Shown: positions 39,580 to 49,342, counted from the first letter of the stretch. The stretch: DNA of 64,000 bases from Janthinobacterium sp. GW456P (GCF_002127655.1 NZ_NEHB01000004.1:85407-149406); one strand, 5' to 3'. Translations and numbers: made by a program. Notes: generated by a model not told the origin, from the sequence alone.

Positions 39580-40464
39580 TTAACCACGCAAGCGGGCCAA
39601 TACACCATCGAGTACGTCAAGATCGGCAAAATCGATGACCAATTGGCCGCGGCCTTTGTTGCCCATTTTGAACACCACGGGCGTGGCCAGCGCATCGGAC
39701 AGCTCTTCTTCCAGGCGCGCGATATCGCCCGACTTTTCCTTGTGCCGCGGCTCGACCGGGTTGGCCGCTTCCTCGAGCGTGCGGGTCACGAGCTTTTCCG
39801 TTTCGCGCACCGACAGGCGCTTGGCCACGACCTGGTTGGCCAGCGTAATCTGAGTGGCCGCATCGACGGCCAGCAATGCCCGCGCATGGCCCATGTCGAT
39901 ATCGCCGGCCATCAGCATGGTTTGCACGGGACTGGCCAGATTCATCAGGCGCAACAGGTTCGACACCGCGCTGCGCGAGCGTCCCAGCGCAGTGGCCGCT
40001 TGCTCATGCGTAAAACTGAAGTCGGCGATCAGGCGGTGTATGCCCTGCGCTTCTTCCAAAGGATTGAGGTCTTCGCGCTGGATGTTTTCGATCAGCGCCA
40101 TGGCCGCGGCGGCCAGGTCGTCCACATCGCGCACCAGCACCGGCACTTCCGTCAGGCCGGCCAGCTGCGAGGCGCGGAAACGGCGTTCGCCCGCGATGAT
40201 TTCATATTTAACAAGTCCGCTCAGGGTATCCTGCCCGATCGGGCGCACCAGGATCGGCTGCATCAGCCCTTGCGCCTTGATCGAAGCCGCCAGTTCATTC
40301 AGGGCACCCTCATCCATGCGCGTGCGCGGCTGGTACTTGCCGGCTTGCATTTGTGATACGGGCAAGTTCGACGGTTGAGTCGTGTCCGGACTGGCGAAAT
40401 CACCGCCACCGCCCAACAGGGCGTCGAGTCCGCGACCCAGTCCTTTTAATTTTTTCGTAGCCAT
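39580..40464 (-). CDS. parB: Chromosome-partitioning protein ParB
   Basis: ParB/Spo0J (294 aa), a CTP-dependent DNA clamp that loads at parS. The CTPase motif GERRFRASQLAGL and the helix-turn-helix (TGEQAATALGRSRSAVSNLLRL-like, here FTHEQAATALGRSRSAVSN) are clear, and QPILVRP marks the N-terminal domain. Four parS sites lie within 10 kb. It follows parA with 64 bases between. Confidence 0.97.
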   Translation of the reverse strand: MATKKLKGLGRGLDALLGGGGDFASPDTTQPSNLPVSQMQAGKYQPRTRMDEGALNELAASIKAQGLMQPILVRPIGQDTLSGLVKYEIIAGERRFRASQLAGLTEVPVLVRDVDDLAAAAMALIENIQREDLNPLEEAQGIHRLIADFSFTHEQAATALGRSRSAVSNLLRLMNLASPVQTMLMAGDIDMGHARALLAVDAATQITLANQVVAKRLSVRETEKLVTRTLEEAANPVEPRHKEKSGDIARLEEELSDALATPVVFKMGNKGRGQLVIDFADLDVLDGVLARLRG

Positions 40465-40528
40465 GCTGTCCTAATCGTGTTTTCAGAGTAAGCGCTTACA
40501 TCAAACTGTGCAGGCGCCCGCCTCTTGT

Positions 40529-41299
40529 TTACATATGTTTGATGCGCTCGACCATCTCGGCGCCGAAGGCGATATACGCCTGGGCGCCTTTCGAGCTGGG
40601 GTCGAAGGTCACGCCGGGCAAGCCGTACGACGGCGCTTCGGCCAGGCGCACGTTGCGCGGGATGATGGTATTGAAGACCTTGTCGCCGAAGTGCTGTTCC
40701 AGTTGCGCCGACACTTGTTGCGATAATGTCATGCGCGGATCGAACATCACGCGCAGCAAGCCGATGATCTTCAAATCCGGGTTCAGGTTCGCATGCACCT
40801 TCTTGATGGTGTTGACCAGGTCGGACAAGCCTTCCAGCGCGTAATACTCACACTGCATCGGAATGATCACGCCATGCGCGGCGCACAGGCCGTTCAAGGT
40901 CAGCATCGATAATGCCGGTGGGCAGTCGACCAAGATGAAGTCGTATTCGCCGTCCACTTCGGCCAGCGCATCCTTCAGGCGGCGTTCGCGGTTGTCCAGT
41001 TCGACCATCTCCACTTCGGCGCCGGCCAGTTCGCGGTTCGACGGCAGCACATCGAAGCGCCCCGCTTCCGAACGCTGGCGTGCCGTCTTGACATCGGACT
41101 CGCCCAGCATGACTTCATAGGTGGACGCCTTCAGGCCGGCCTTGTTGATGCCGGCGCCCATGGTCGCATTGCCCTGCGGGTCGAGGTCGACCAGCAGCAC
41201 GCGCTGATTCAACTTGGCCAGACCGGCGGAGAGGTTGACGCTTGTTGTGGTTTTACCAACACCACCCTTTTGATTTGCTACACAAAAAATTTTGGCCAT
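40529..41299 (-). CDS. parA: Chromosome-partitioning ATPase ParA
   Basis: Deviant Walker ParA/Soj ATPase, 256 aa. It starts AKIFCVANQKGGVGKTTTSVN, containing the P-loop with signature Lys (11-18). DLDPQGNAT and VDCPPALSMLTLN are the other nucleotide motifs. With ParB it segregates the origin region. The start at 41299 places the P-loop at the N-terminus as usual; a longer reading adds nine non-conserved residues. Confidence 0.97.
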   Translation of the reverse strand: MAKIFCVANQKGGVGKTTTSVNLSAGLAKLNQRVLLVDLDPQGNATMGAGINKAGLKASTYEVMLGESDVKTARQRSEAGRFDVLPSNRELAGAEVEMVELDNRERRLKDALAEVDGEYDFILVDCPPALSMLTLNGLCAAHGVIIPMQCEYYALEGLSDLVNTIKKVHANLNPDLKIIGLLRVMFDPRMTLSQQVSAQLEQHFGDKVFNTIIPRNVRLAEAPSYGLPGVTFDPSSKGAQAYIAFGAEMVERIKHM

Positions 41300-41359
41300 G
41301 TATCTTCTAGTTGTAAAGAGATGCAAACTTCATCGTGCGCCCCGGCATCCCGCCGAAAC

Positions 41360-41447
41360 GATTTATACTGTTTATTTTATATATACGATATAAATCGTTT
41401 ATACGGTTTATATGATTTATACCGTATAAACTGTTTATACTATTTAA
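41360..41447. repeat. AT-rich repeats with an 11-bp inverted repeat upstream of parA
   Basis: The rsmG-parA gap contains repeated GNTTTATAC-like units. A perfect inverted repeat is formed by GTTTATACGGT (41397-41407) and ACCGTATAAAC (41421-41431) around 13 bases; GTTTATAC recurs at 41433-41440. Base composition is far below the local GC. It could be an operator for parAB autoregulation or a melting-prone promoter element. Confidence 0.6.
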
Positions 41448-41457
41448 TTTCGTCTTT

Positions 41458-42102
41458 TCAAACTCTTGCTATAAAGACCAGATGACGCTCTGCATTTAGC
41501 CCTGGCACCTGGATAGCCCGTAATTCCGTCACTTTCCAGTCTGCCGGCAGTCGCTCTCTCTCGTCTGGCGGTGCCACCCCTTTCAAGGCGATGAATTGCC
41601 CGCCCTCGGCCAGCACGTGGTTCGACCAGTTGACGAAGTCGGACAGGTCGGCAAAGGCGCGCGAGGTGATCACGTCGAATTTCTGCGCCACTTCCAGCTG
41701 TTCCACGCGCTTCGTGTACACGGTGACGTTGGCCAGGCCCAGTTCCGCCTTCACTTGCGTCAGAAAAGCTGTCTTTTTATGCACCGTGTCGATCATCGAC
41801 ACCTTGATATCGGGCCGCGCGATGGCCAAGACCATGCCCGGCAAACCGCCGCCCGCGCCCACGTCGAGCACGTTCTTTGCATCGGCGAACGCCGGCACGG
41901 CGGCCAGCGAATCGAGCACGTGCAAGGTCAGCATCTGCAGGGGATCGCGCACCGACGTCAGGTTGTACACGCTGTTCCATTTGGCCAGCAAGGCCAGGTA
42001 ATCGAGCAGTTTTTCCGTCTGATCCGCGCTCAGGTCCATCCCCAGCGCGGCAATGCCTTCATTCAAAATCTGGGCCAGTTGTGCCCGGTCAAACTGCTTC
42101 AT
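41458..42102 (-). CDS. rsmG: 16S rRNA (guanine527-N7)-methyltransferase
   Basis: AdoMet-dependent methyltransferase GidB/RsmG (214 aa) modifying G527 of 16S rRNA. It contains [13 protein letters not shown], the AdoMet site [16 protein letters not shown] and SRAFADL. The start overlaps the mnmG stop as ATGA, the ancestral gidA-gidB arrangement. Confidence 0.97.
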   Translation of the reverse strand: MKQFDRAQLAQILNEGIAALGMDLSADQTEKLLDYLALLAKWNSVYNLTSVRDPLQMLTLHVLDSLAAVPAFADAKNVLDVGAGGGLPGMVLAIARPDIKVSMIDTVHKKTAFLTQVKAELGLANVTVYTKRVEQLEVAQKFDVITSRAFADLSDFVNWSNHVLAEGGQFIALKGVAPPDERERLPADWKVTELRAIQVPGLNAERHLVFIARV

Positions 42103-44048
42103 TCAACAACCTCGTCCTTTAAAGTGGTGGTCTGCATTTCGGCCTGCCCTGCGCCAAAGCCGCGCTTTTTCAGATGAACCAGCAGCAGCGAAATCGCCGC
42201 CGGCGTCACGCCGGAAATGCGCGAGGCCTGGCCCAGAGTTTCCGGGCGCTGCTTGTCGAGTTTTTGCCGCACTTCGACCGACAGCGCACCGATATCCAGG
42301 TAGTTGAAACCGGCCGGCAGGGCCAGGTTTTCATAGTGTTCGTGGCGCTCGATTTCCTTGCTCTGGCGCTCGATGTAACCCGCATATTTGAGCTGGATTT
42401 CCACCTGTTCGCGCACGGCGGGGTCTGCCACGCCGGGACCGGCCAGCGCCTGGCCTTCCACGCCCGTCATGCTCATCAGGGTGTCGTAGGCGACGTTCGG
42501 GCGGCGCAGCAGGTCCGCCAGCGAGTATTCGCGCTCGAGGGCCTGGCCCACGATGCGTTCCGATTCGGCCGCCGCCAGGATGCGCGGATTGACCCACGTG
42601 GAACGCAGGCGCTCGAGCTCGCGCGCCACCGCTTCGCGCTTGGTCTCGAAGGCTTGCCATTGGGCGTCGCCCACGCAGCCCAGCGCGCGGCCGATTTCCG
42701 TCAGGCGCATGTCGGCATTGTCTTCGCGCAGGCTCAAGCGGTATTCGGCGCGGCTGGTGAACATGCGGTACGGTTCCTGCACGCCCTGGGTGATCAAATC
42801 GTCGACCAGCACGCCCAGATAGGCCTCGGAGCGGCCCGGTACCCAGGCTTCCTTGTCCTGCGTCAGCAAGGCCGCATTCAGGCCCGCCAGCATGCCTTGC
42901 GCGGCCGCTTCCTCGTAGCCCGTGGTGCCGTTGATCTGGCCGGCGAAGAACAGGCCCGCCACGGCCTTCGTTTCCAGCGACGCTTTCAAGCCGCGCGGGT
43001 CGAAATAATCGTATTCGATGGCGTAGCCGGGACGCAGGATATGCGCGTTTTCCATGCCCTTCATCGATTGCACCAGGGCGATCTGCACGTCGAACGGCAA
43101 GCTCGTGGAGATGCCGTTTGGATAGAATTCATGCGTCGTCAAGCCTTCCGGCTCGAGGAAAATCTGGTGCGATTCCTTGCCCGAGAAACGGTGGATCTTG
43201 TCTTCGATCGAGGGGCAGTAACGCGGGCCCACACCTTCGATCACGCCTGTATACATGGGGCTGCGGTCCAGGCCGGCGCGGATGATATCGTGCGTCTGGC
43301 TATTCGTGTGCGTGACCCAGCACGGCACCTGGCGCGGGTGCATGGCCGTGTTGCCCATCACGGAAAACACGGGCACGGGATCGAGGTCGCCCGGCTGCTC
43401 TTGCATCACAGAAAAATCGATCGTGCGGCCATCGATGCGCGGCGGCGTGCCGGTTTTCAAACGCCCCTGCGGCAATTTCAGCTCTTTCAGGCGGGCGGAC
43501 AGGGAGATGGCGGGCGGGTCGCCGGCGCGGCCGGCCGAATAGTTATTCAAGCCCACGTGGATCTTGCCGTCGAGGAAAGTGCCAGCCGTCAGCACGACGG
43601 CGCGCGCGAGAAACTTCAAGCCGATCTGCGTCACGGCGCCGACGACCCGGTCGCCTTCGACGATCAAATCATCGACCGCTTGCTGGAACAGCCATAGATT
43701 CGGCTGGTTTTCCAGGCGCGTGCGGATGGCGGCCTTGTACAAAATACGGTCGGCCTGGGCGCGCGTGGCGCGCACTGCCGGGCCTTTCGAGGAATTCAGG
43801 ATGCGGAACTGGATGCCGGACTCGTCGGTGGCAATCGCCATCGCGCCGCCCATGGCATCGACCTCCTTGACCAGGTGGCCCTTGCCGATGCCACCGATGG
43901 AGGGGTTACACGACATCTGGCCCAGTGTCTCAATATTATGCGTGAGCAATAGCGTCTTCTGCCCCATGCGGGCGGAAGCGAGGGCCGCCTCGGTACCGGC
44001 GTGACCACCGCCGACAACGATGACGTCGAATTCTGTAGGAAATAACAT
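42099..44048 (-). CDS. mnmG: tRNA uridine 5-carboxymethylaminomethyl modification enzyme MnmG
   Basis: FAD enzyme GidA/MnmG (649 aa) that with MnmE modifies the wobble uridine of certain tRNAs. The FAD motif [21 protein letters not shown] is at the N-terminus; [19 protein letters not shown], the [13 protein letters not shown] loop and TSRAEYRL are family hallmarks. The start at 44048 fits the family; no Shine-Dalgarno is evident. It heads the leftward origin operon mnmG-rsmG-(parAB). Confidence 0.97.
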   Translation of the reverse strand: MLFPTEFDVIVVGGGHAGTEAALASARMGQKTLLLTHNIETLGQMSCNPSIGGIGKGHLVKEVDAMGGAMAIATDESGIQFRILNSSKGPAVRATRAQADRILYKAAIRTRLENQPNLWLFQQAVDDLIVEGDRVVGAVTQIGLKFLARAVVLTAGTFLDGKIHVGLNNYSAGRAGDPPAISLSARLKELKLPQGRLKTGTPPRIDGRTIDFSVMQEQPGDLDPVPVFSVMGNTAMHPRQVPCWVTHTNSQTHDIIRAGLDRSPMYTGVIEGVGPRYCPSIEDKIHRFSGKESHQIFLEPEGLTTHEFYPNGISTSLPFDVQIALVQSMKGMENAHILRPGYAIEYDYFDPRGLKASLETKAVAGLFFAGQINGTTGYEEAAAQGMLAGLNAALLTQDKEAWVPGRSEAYLGVLVDDLITQGVQEPYRMFTSRAEYRLSLREDNADMRLTEIGRALGCVGDAQWQAFETKREAVARELERLRSTWVNPRILAAAESERIVGQALEREYSLADLLRRPNVAYDTLMSMTGVEGQALAGPGVADPAVREQVEIQLKYAGYIERQSKEIERHEHYENLALPAGFNYLDIGALSVEVRQKLDKQRPETLGQASRISGVTPAAISLLLVHLKKRGFGAGQAEMQTTTLKDEVVE

Positions 44049-44181
44049 GATAAATAGGTAACAGTGCAAGTAAAAATGCGGGGAGAGAGCTCCGATTATA
44101 GAGTCTTTTTGCGAACGCAACCTTCCACGGGCTAATTTTTGCTTAATTTTTACTCAGCGCGGGCAAGTCAACAGCGATTTT

Positions 44182-44197
44182 TGTTTCACGTGGAACA
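44182..44197. promoter_or_regulatory. parS site 1
   Basis: TGTTTCACGTGGAACA matches the bacterial parS consensus TGTTNCACGTGAAACA with one change. It is the ParB-binding centromere, lying between mnmG and the riboswitch. Confidence 0.85.
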
Positions 44198-44311
44198 CGC
44201 CGCGGTGCCAGGACAGGGCTCGCGCCGGGGCTGCGGGGGCCGGCAATGTTTGCTACAATTGCCGCATCGTCCGCTGCCGTGGTCACCTCAGTGGCCATAG
44301 CGACGATCATC

Positions 44312-44359
44312 CAGGAGGACGGCCTCCCCCATCATGGGAACACACCGGGACGGCCCGCT
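44312..44359 (+). promoter_or_regulatory. Guanidine-II (mini-ykkC) riboswitch
   Basis: Two short hairpins each close an ACGG loop: GGAGG-ACGG-CCTCC (44314-44327) and CGGG-ACGG-CCCG (44346-44357). That pair is the defining feature of the mini-ykkC/guanidine-II riboswitch. It ends six bases before the AAGGAG of a guanidinium-exporter gene, so guanidine binding should expose the ribosome-binding site. Confidence 0.92.
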
Positions 44360-44376
44360 CTGTATAAGGAGCCGCC

Positions 44377-44697
44377 ATGGCCTGGATACTTTTAATTATT
44401 GCCGGCATGCTTGAAGTCGTGTGGGCATATTCGATGAAACTCTCCGAGGGTTTCACCAGACTCACCCCCTCCGTAATTACCGTGCTCATGATGATCGCCA
44501 GCTTCGGCTTGCTGTCGCTTGCCATGCGCACCCTGCCCCTGGGAACGGCCTACACGATCTGGACGGGCATCGGCGCCGTCGGCGCTTTCATCGTTGGCAT
44601 CGTCTTCCTGGGCGAGCAAGTCAACACCCTGCGCGTATGCGCCGCCGTCCTCATCGTGTGCGGCATCGTGCTGATGAAACTATCATCGAGCCACTGA
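44377..44697 (+). CDS. gdx: Guanidinium exporter (SMR family, Gdx/SugE)
   Basis: Small multidrug resistance protein of 106 aa with four helices. The conserved Glu of the binding site is in [15 protein letters not shown] (about residue 13), and [16 protein letters not shown] is the SMR signature. The Gdx/SugE subclass exports guanidinium in exchange for protons, and the guanidine-II riboswitch in front confirms this. Start follows AAGGAG. Confidence 0.95.
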   Translation: MAWILLIIAGMLEVVWAYSMKLSEGFTRLTPSVITVLMMIASFGLLSLAMRTLPLGTAYTIWTGIGAVGAFIVGIVFLGEQVNTLRVCAAVLIVCGIVLMKLSSSH

Positions 44698-44709
44698 GAG
44701 GAATCCCCC

Positions 44710-45069
44710 ATGCTCCTCGAAAACTATTTTCCTGTCCTCCTGTTCATTCTGATCGGCATCTTGGTCGGCATCATGCCCATGCTGCTGGGACGAGTACTCG
44801 GGCCGCACCAGCCCGATCCGCAAAAACTGTCCCCGTACGAATGCGGCTTCGAAGCGTTCGGCGACGCGCGCATGAAGTTCGACATCCGCTACTACCTGGT
44901 CGCCATCCTGTTCATCGTGTTCGATATCGAGGTGATCTTCCTGATGCCGTGGGCGGCCAACGTCAATGCACTGGGCCTGCCCGGCTTCTGGGCCATCATG
45001 GGTTTTCTGGGCGTGCTGGCCATCGGCCTGGCCTATGAATGGAGGCGCGGTGCGCTCGAGTGGGAGTAA
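44710..45069 (+). CDS. nuoA: Solitary NADH-quinone oxidoreductase subunit A
   Basis: A 119-aa, three-helix NuoA protein, a membrane subunit of complex I. Conserved segments are [21 protein letters not shown] and [17 protein letters not shown]. nuoB does not follow; the next gene is an unrelated dehydrogenase. Burkholderiales normally have a full nuoA-N operon, so this may be a second copy. It begins 12 bases after gdx and is likely co-transcribed under guanidine control. Confidence 0.88.
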   Translation: MLLENYFPVLLFILIGILVGIMPMLLGRVLGPHQPDPQKLSPYECGFEAFGDARMKFDIRYYLVAILFIVFDIEVIFLMPWAANVNALGLPGFWAIMGFLGVLAIGLAYEWRRGALEWE

Positions 45070-45079
45070 GCCCGTTTCT

Positions 45080-45095
45080 GGTTCCACGTGAAACA
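45080..45095. promoter_or_regulatory. parS site 2
   Basis: GGTTCCACGTGAAACA contains the 14-base core GTTCCACGTGAAAC, fitting GTTYCACGTGRAAC. It lies in the gap after nuoA. Confidence 0.8.
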
Positions 45096-45153
45096 GGCAC
45101 GGGGCGGGAAAGCGGAGTAAGCTTGGTTACTGCTCTCACTGTCAGGAGTCCGC

Positions 45154-46311
45154 ATGTCCGCCTTCCAGTTCCGCACCGTGCCCCATCTGATCGTTGAACC
45201 GGGCGCCGCCGCCCAGCTGGGCGCCCATATCGCCCACCACTTCCCCGCCGTGCGCCGCGCCCTGCTCGTCACCGACGCGGGCTTTTTGCGCACGGGTCTG
45301 GCCGATGCACCGCTGCGCAGCTTGCAAGCGGCGGGCATCGAGGTCCACGTCTTTTCCGACGTGCAAACCGATCCGCCCGAAGCCGTGGTGCTGGCCGGCG
45401 TGACCCAGGCCCAGATGTTTCACGTGGAACTGATTATCGGCTTGGGCGGCGGCAGCTCGCTGGACGTGGCCAAACTGATCGCCGTGCTGGCGCCCGGTCG
45501 ACAGGAACTGGCCCAGCTGTACGGCATCGGCAATGTGCACGGCCAGCGCCTGCCGCTGGTGCAATTGCCGACAACGGCCGGCACGGGCTCGGAAGTCACG
45601 CACATCGCCATCGTTACCACGGGCGCCACCAGCAAGATGGGCGTCGTCACGCCGCAACTGTATGCGGACTTGGCCATCCTCGACGCCAGCCTGACCCTGG
45701 GCTTGCCGCCCGCCGTGACGGCCGCCACCGGCATCGATGCCATGGTGCATGCGATCGAAGCGTACACCAGCCGCCTGCTGAAAAATCCCCTATCCGACAT
45801 GCTGGCCACGCAAGCGCTGTCGCTACTGCACGCCAATCTCGTGACCGCCTGCCGCGATGGCAGCAACGTGCCGGTGCGGCAAGCCATGCTGCTGGGCGCC
45901 ATGCTGGCCGGCCAGGCGTTTGCCAATGCGCCCGTGGCTGCCGTGCACGCGCTCGCCTATCCCATCGGCGGCCTGTTCCACGTGCCGCATGGCTTGTCAA
46001 ATGCGCTGGTGCTGCCGCACGTGCTGCGCTTTAACTTGTCCTACGCGGCGCCCCTGTACGCGCAACTGGCGGCCATCCTGCAACCCGGCATCACGGGCAG
46101 CGAGGAAGCGCGGGCCATGGCCCTGATCGACGCCATGCAAGACATTGCCGTTGCTACCGGCATCGCGCGAACCCTGCGCGAAGTGGGCATCACGGCAGGC
46201 GACCTGGACCGTCTGGCCGATGAAGCCATGCTGCAGACCCGCTTGCTGGGCAACAATCCGCGGCCCGTCACGCGTGGTGATGCGCGCGCCATCTATGCGG
46301 CCGCACTGTGA
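45154..46311 (+). CDS. Iron-containing alcohol dehydrogenase
   Basis: Group III (iron-dependent) NAD(P) alcohol dehydrogenase of 385 aa. The nucleotide loop IIGLGGGSSLDVAK, the PTTAGTGSEVT motif, and the metal ligands in TGIDAMVHAIEAYTS, HALAYPIGG and FHVPHGLSNALVLPH are all present. The substrate is unknown. The reading frame incorporates a parS site at codons for MFHVEL. The start follows CAGGAGTCC. Confidence 0.9.
   Translation: MSAFQFRTVPHLIVEPGAAAQLGAHIAHHFPAVRRALLVTDAGFLRTGLADAPLRSLQAAGIEVHVFSDVQTDPPEAVVLAGVTQAQMFHVELIIGLGGGSSLDVAKLIAVLAPGRQELAQLYGIGNVHGQRLPLVQLPTTAGTGSEVTHIAIVTTGATSKMGVVTPQLYADLAILDASLTLGLPPAVTAATGIDAMVHAIEAYTSRLLKNPLSDMLATQALSLLHANLVTACRDGSNVPVRQAMLLGAMLAGQAFANAPVAAVHALAYPIGGLFHVPHGLSNALVLPHVLRFNLSYAAPLYAQLAAILQPGITGSEEARAMALIDAMQDIAVATGIARTLREVGITAGDLDRLADEAMLQTRLLGNNPRPVTRGDARAIYAAAL
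45416..45431. promoter_or_regulatory. parS site 3 (inside the alcohol dehydrogenase gene)
   Basis: TGTTTCACGTGGAACT fits the 14-base core exactly (GTTTCACGTGGAAC) and lies within coding sequence, as origin-proximal parS sites often do. Confidence 0.8.
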
Positions 46312-47147
46312 GCCAGCAGACGGAATCTGCCAACCCGCCCAGCTACACTGACGCCATGACGCTTCCCGATATCCCCATTCATCCCGACAGCACCCACTTT
46401 CCACACGGTGCCTGTGCCGGCTGCCACGACAGCGCGCCGCTGCCGTTTGCCTTCGAATATGCGTATCAACCGATCGTCGACCTGGCCACGCGCAGCATCT
46501 ATGCGCACGAGGCGCTGGTGCGCGGCCCCAACGGCGAAAGCGCGGCCAGCGTGCTGGCGCAAGTCAACGACGCCAACCGCTACCGCTTTGACCAGGCGTG
46601 CCGCGTCAAGGCCGTGGCCGGCGCCGCACGCCTCGGCATGCAGGGATTTTTGTCGATCAACTTCCTGCCCAACGCCGTCTACCGCCCGGAAGTATGCATC
46701 CGCAGCACCCTGGAAGCGGCCAGGCTGCACCGCTTCCCTACCGACAAGATCATCTTTGAAGTAACGGAAGGCGAACGGGTGCAAGACCGTCCCCACCTGG
46801 TCGAGATCTTCCGCGCCTACCGGCGCTTCGGTTTCCAGACAGCCATCGATGATTTCGGCGCCGGCCATGCGGGCTTGAACCTGCTGGCCGAGTACCAGCC
46901 CGACATCATCAAGATCGACATGGACCTGGTGCGCGGCATCGATACGCTGGCGCCGCGCCAGGCGATCGTACGCGCCATCGCCAGCCTGTGCCAGGAGCTC
47001 GGTATCCGCGTGCTGGCCGAAGGCATCGAGACGCGCGCCGAGCGCGATTTTCTTTCCAGCTGCGGCATTTCCCTGATGCAGGGCTACTGGTTTTCCAAGC
47101 CCGTCTTCCAGGGACTGGGCCAGATCGCCGAGACGGCCTGGGAGTAA
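46308..47147 (+). CDS. EAL domain protein (cyclic-di-GMP phosphodiesterase)
   Basis: Stand-alone EAL domain of 279 aa after a short N-terminus. Catalytic features are kept: HEALVRG (the EAL motif), NFLPNAV, FEVTEGE, TAIDDFGAGHAG, IIKIDM and VLAEGIET. It probably hydrolyses c-di-GMP to pGpG. There is no sensor domain apart from a Cys/His-rich stretch (HGACAGCHDS) at about residues 33-42. The GTG start at 46308 overlaps the previous stop (GTGA); ATG at 46356 is an alternative. Confidence 0.88.
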   Translation: MSQQTESANPPSYTDAMTLPDIPIHPDSTHFPHGACAGCHDSAPLPFAFEYAYQPIVDLATRSIYAHEALVRGPNGESAASVLAQVNDANRYRFDQACRVKAVAGAARLGMQGFLSINFLPNAVYRPEVCIRSTLEAARLHRFPTDKIIFEVTEGERVQDRPHLVEIFRAYRRFGFQTAIDDFGAGHAGLNLLAEYQPDIIKIDMDLVRGIDTLAPRQAIVRAIASLCQELGIRVLAEGIETRAERDFLSSCGISLMQGYWFSKPVFQGLGQIAETAWE

Positions 47148-47152
47148 TAAGA

Positions 47153-47175
47153 AAGGCCACGTGCAACGTGGCCTT
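47153..47175. terminator. Stem-loop between convergent EAL and oligomer-hydrolase genes
   Basis: A perfect 10-bp stem (AAGGCCACGT / ACGTGGCCTT, loop GCA) separates the two convergent genes. T tracts are short on both sides, so its strength as a terminator is uncertain. Confidence 0.65.
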
Positions 47176-47199
47176 GGCTTGCATGCCGATGTCGCCGGC

Positions 47200-49266
47200 C
47201 TAGTTGGGAATATCCACCTGCGTCCCCGTCACGCTGATGACATTGCCGGGCGCCGGCGTTGCCGCAATCGCCGGCACATTGACATTCGTGATCAGGGTCG
47301 ACGCATCGGCGCGCGTCACCGTGCGCACCACCTGCGATGGCGGCAACGCTTGCTTGGCGTTCAAGTGCGCATACATGGCGTCGAGCGCCCGGTTCAGGTA
47401 GACGTGCAGCGGCACGATCAGGGTCGGCAAGGCGCTGCTGAAGGAATCGAAGTGGTTGGCATTGCTCACTTCGATATAGCGCAGCTGGCTATTTGCCCCT
47501 TCCACGGCGGCGTTCAATCCCAGATAGGCGCGCGAGGCGTGATTGACGGGAATCAGGGTATCGCTGCGGCCGTGCACGATGATGGCCGGTTTGCCATTCA
47601 ATTTGCCGCTGGCCGCCACCTCGGCCATGCCGGTCCGCACGCGCACGCTCTGCGTGGCCAGCGTCCCTTGCAAGGTGGCGCCGCTGACGGCGTCGCGCCC
47701 CGTCGCCAGGCCACGCAGGCACAGGAAGCCGTCGAGCGACTGGTCCGCCAGGCTGGTCGATGGCGACACGCCGGCCGTGTAGACCTTGGCGCCGCCCACG
47801 CTGTTCTCGTACACGACATTGCCGAGGATACCGTTTTGCGCGGCAAAGCTGGCCGCCTTTTGCGCCGTAGTAAACGCGATCGGATTGCCGCTGCCGTCCG
47901 TCTGCGCAAACGTGAAACCGCACACGTTATCGGTCACGGAGAATTTTCCGTAGGCATAGGCATACGTGACGGCCACGAGGATGTTCGTGCCCGCGTGCGC
48001 CGCCTGCAGCGGATCGGAATCGGCCAGCCAGCCATACGCGCGCAAACGCTGCTTCGCGTCCACCTGCTGCGCCGCCAGGTCGGCACCGTTCAATAAACCT
48101 TTGCTGACGAGTGCCGTGCAGCGTCCCGCATTGCCGGCCACGGCAGCGATGCACGGTTGATACAGGGCCGCATAGGTGGCGTAGTCGAACAGCGCACGGC
48201 CCGGATTGGCGACCAGCACCCCACCCTGGCGCACGCTGTAGGCGTTAGAGGCCGCCGGCTGGATTTGCGGTTCGCTGGCTGCCACGCCATGGATCAAGCC
48301 TTTCGTATCCTGCTCCGCCGCCAGCAAGGCCGAGCCGGCGCCGTTGGAAATGCTCGAGGCGATCGTGATGGTGTTCTTCGGCGTCAGGCGCACGAGGCGC
48401 GAACTGCCGTCGCGCGCCAGCACGCCGTAGCGTTCGTTCAAGACGTAATACGCCATCTCGACCGCCTGCAGCGTCACCTTGCCCCAGTCCTTCTCCGGAT
48501 TTTGCTGCGAGTGCGCATGCTTGAAGGCGATGCGGTTCGGGTAAGCGGAAGCCCAGGCCAGCCGGTCGGCATCGTTCAAGTCCGGCGCGAACAGGGCGTT
48601 CTTGCCGGCGGCCACCCTGCCCGCGCGCACGCCGTTCTGCAGGTTGACGCTGTCATCCTCGAACACATACAAGCCCGTGCCGGAACCCTTGTCGGCATAC
48701 GCCACGGCACAGCCCTTTTTCAAGCCCCATTCGCCCGAGCTGCCGATGGCGCCGTAAATGCCGCGCGAACCGCTCGACGTGCCCGTGACGATGCAGGCAC
48801 GGTCCGGGTCGAAGCTGGCCGGCACCTGCACCATCAAGGTGACATTCTTCCTGCCCGTGCCATCGTCGGCATAGGCGATGTATTCACTGCCGGCCACCAG
48901 GCCTTCGCCCGTGCCCACGTTGCCGGACGCATCCACGTTCGGTCCGTACAGGGTGCCGTAGCCGCTGTTGGCGGCAATGTCGAGCACGGCGCGGTAATTG
49001 GCATAGATCGCATTGCGGCGCAGTTCGAGCGGCGTCGGCTGTTCAGCGTTCGCATACGCGGGCGTGGCGCCGGCCAGCCCCGTCTTGCCCAGGCCCGCCG
49101 TGAGCAAGTCATTCGTCTTGCCGTCGTAGTCGGCGCGCGTGATGGTGCCCAGGTAGCTTGGCATCTGGTTCAGCTCTTCCGGCGCATGGTTACTGCCGCA
49201 GGCTGCCAACGCCAGCAGGGTGCACAAGCTCATGCCAGTGCCCGCGCGCGTGATCGTCATTTGCAT
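47200..49266 (-). CDS. 3-hydroxybutyrate oligomer hydrolase, lipoprotein form
   Basis: Large hydrolase of 688 aa of the 3HB-oligomer hydrolase family, which breaks PHB-derived oligomers to 3-hydroxybutyrate. It starts with a lipoprotein signal (LALAACG, Cys23). The nucleophile Ser is expected in IASSISNGAGSALLAAEQ, and the C-terminal IIVHGRSDTLIPVNHASRAY and NANHFDSF supply the acid and His of the triad. Surface anchoring suggests it completes degradation started by an exported depolymerase such as the one at 959-2083. Confidence 0.88.
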   Translation of the reverse strand: MQMTITRAGTGMSLCTLLALAACGSNHAPEELNQMPSYLGTITRADYDGKTNDLLTAGLGKTGLAGATPAYANAEQPTPLELRRNAIYANYRAVLDIAANSGYGTLYGPNVDASGNVGTGEGLVAGSEYIAYADDGTGRKNVTLMVQVPASFDPDRACIVTGTSSGSRGIYGAIGSSGEWGLKKGCAVAYADKGSGTGLYVFEDDSVNLQNGVRAGRVAAGKNALFAPDLNDADRLAWASAYPNRIAFKHAHSQQNPEKDWGKVTLQAVEMAYYVLNERYGVLARDGSSRLVRLTPKNTITIASSISNGAGSALLAAEQDTKGLIHGVAASEPQIQPAASNAYSVRQGGVLVANPGRALFDYATYAALYQPCIAAVAGNAGRCTALVSKGLLNGADLAAQQVDAKQRLRAYGWLADSDPLQAAHAGTNILVAVTYAYAYGKFSVTDNVCGFTFAQTDGSGNPIAFTTAQKAASFAAQNGILGNVVYENSVGGAKVYTAGVSPSTSLADQSLDGFLCLRGLATGRDAVSGATLQGTLATQSVRVRTGMAEVAASGKLNGKPAIIVHGRSDTLIPVNHASRAYLGLNAAVEGANSQLRYIEVSNANHFDSFSSALPTLIVPLHVYLNRALDAMYAHLNAKQALPPSQVVRTVTRADASTLITNVNVPAIAATPAPGNVISVTGTQVDIPN

Positions 49267-49304
49267 GGTGGTACTCTCCGTTGAAGTAACAGTGGACGCA
49301 CAAT

Positions 49305-49333
49305 GAAAAACGCCGGACGATCCGTCCGGCGTT
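49305..49333 (-). terminator. Terminator of the branched-chain amino-acid transport operon
   Basis: On the minus strand an 11-bp stem (AACGCCGGACG / CGTCCGGCGTT) with a 3-base loop is followed by TTTTT, just past the livM stop. Confidence 0.9.
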
Positions 49334-49342
49334 GCTTGAAAA

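Noticed and set aside
41270..41485. Plus-strand ORF rich in Leu and Tyr across the AT-rich repeats
   Set aside because: Its composition simply reflects the TTTATAC repeats and it has no ribosome-binding site.
45974..45989. Possible fifth parS (TGTTCCACGTGCCGCA)
   Set aside because: Only the left half matches; the right half has the wrong sequence for the palindrome.
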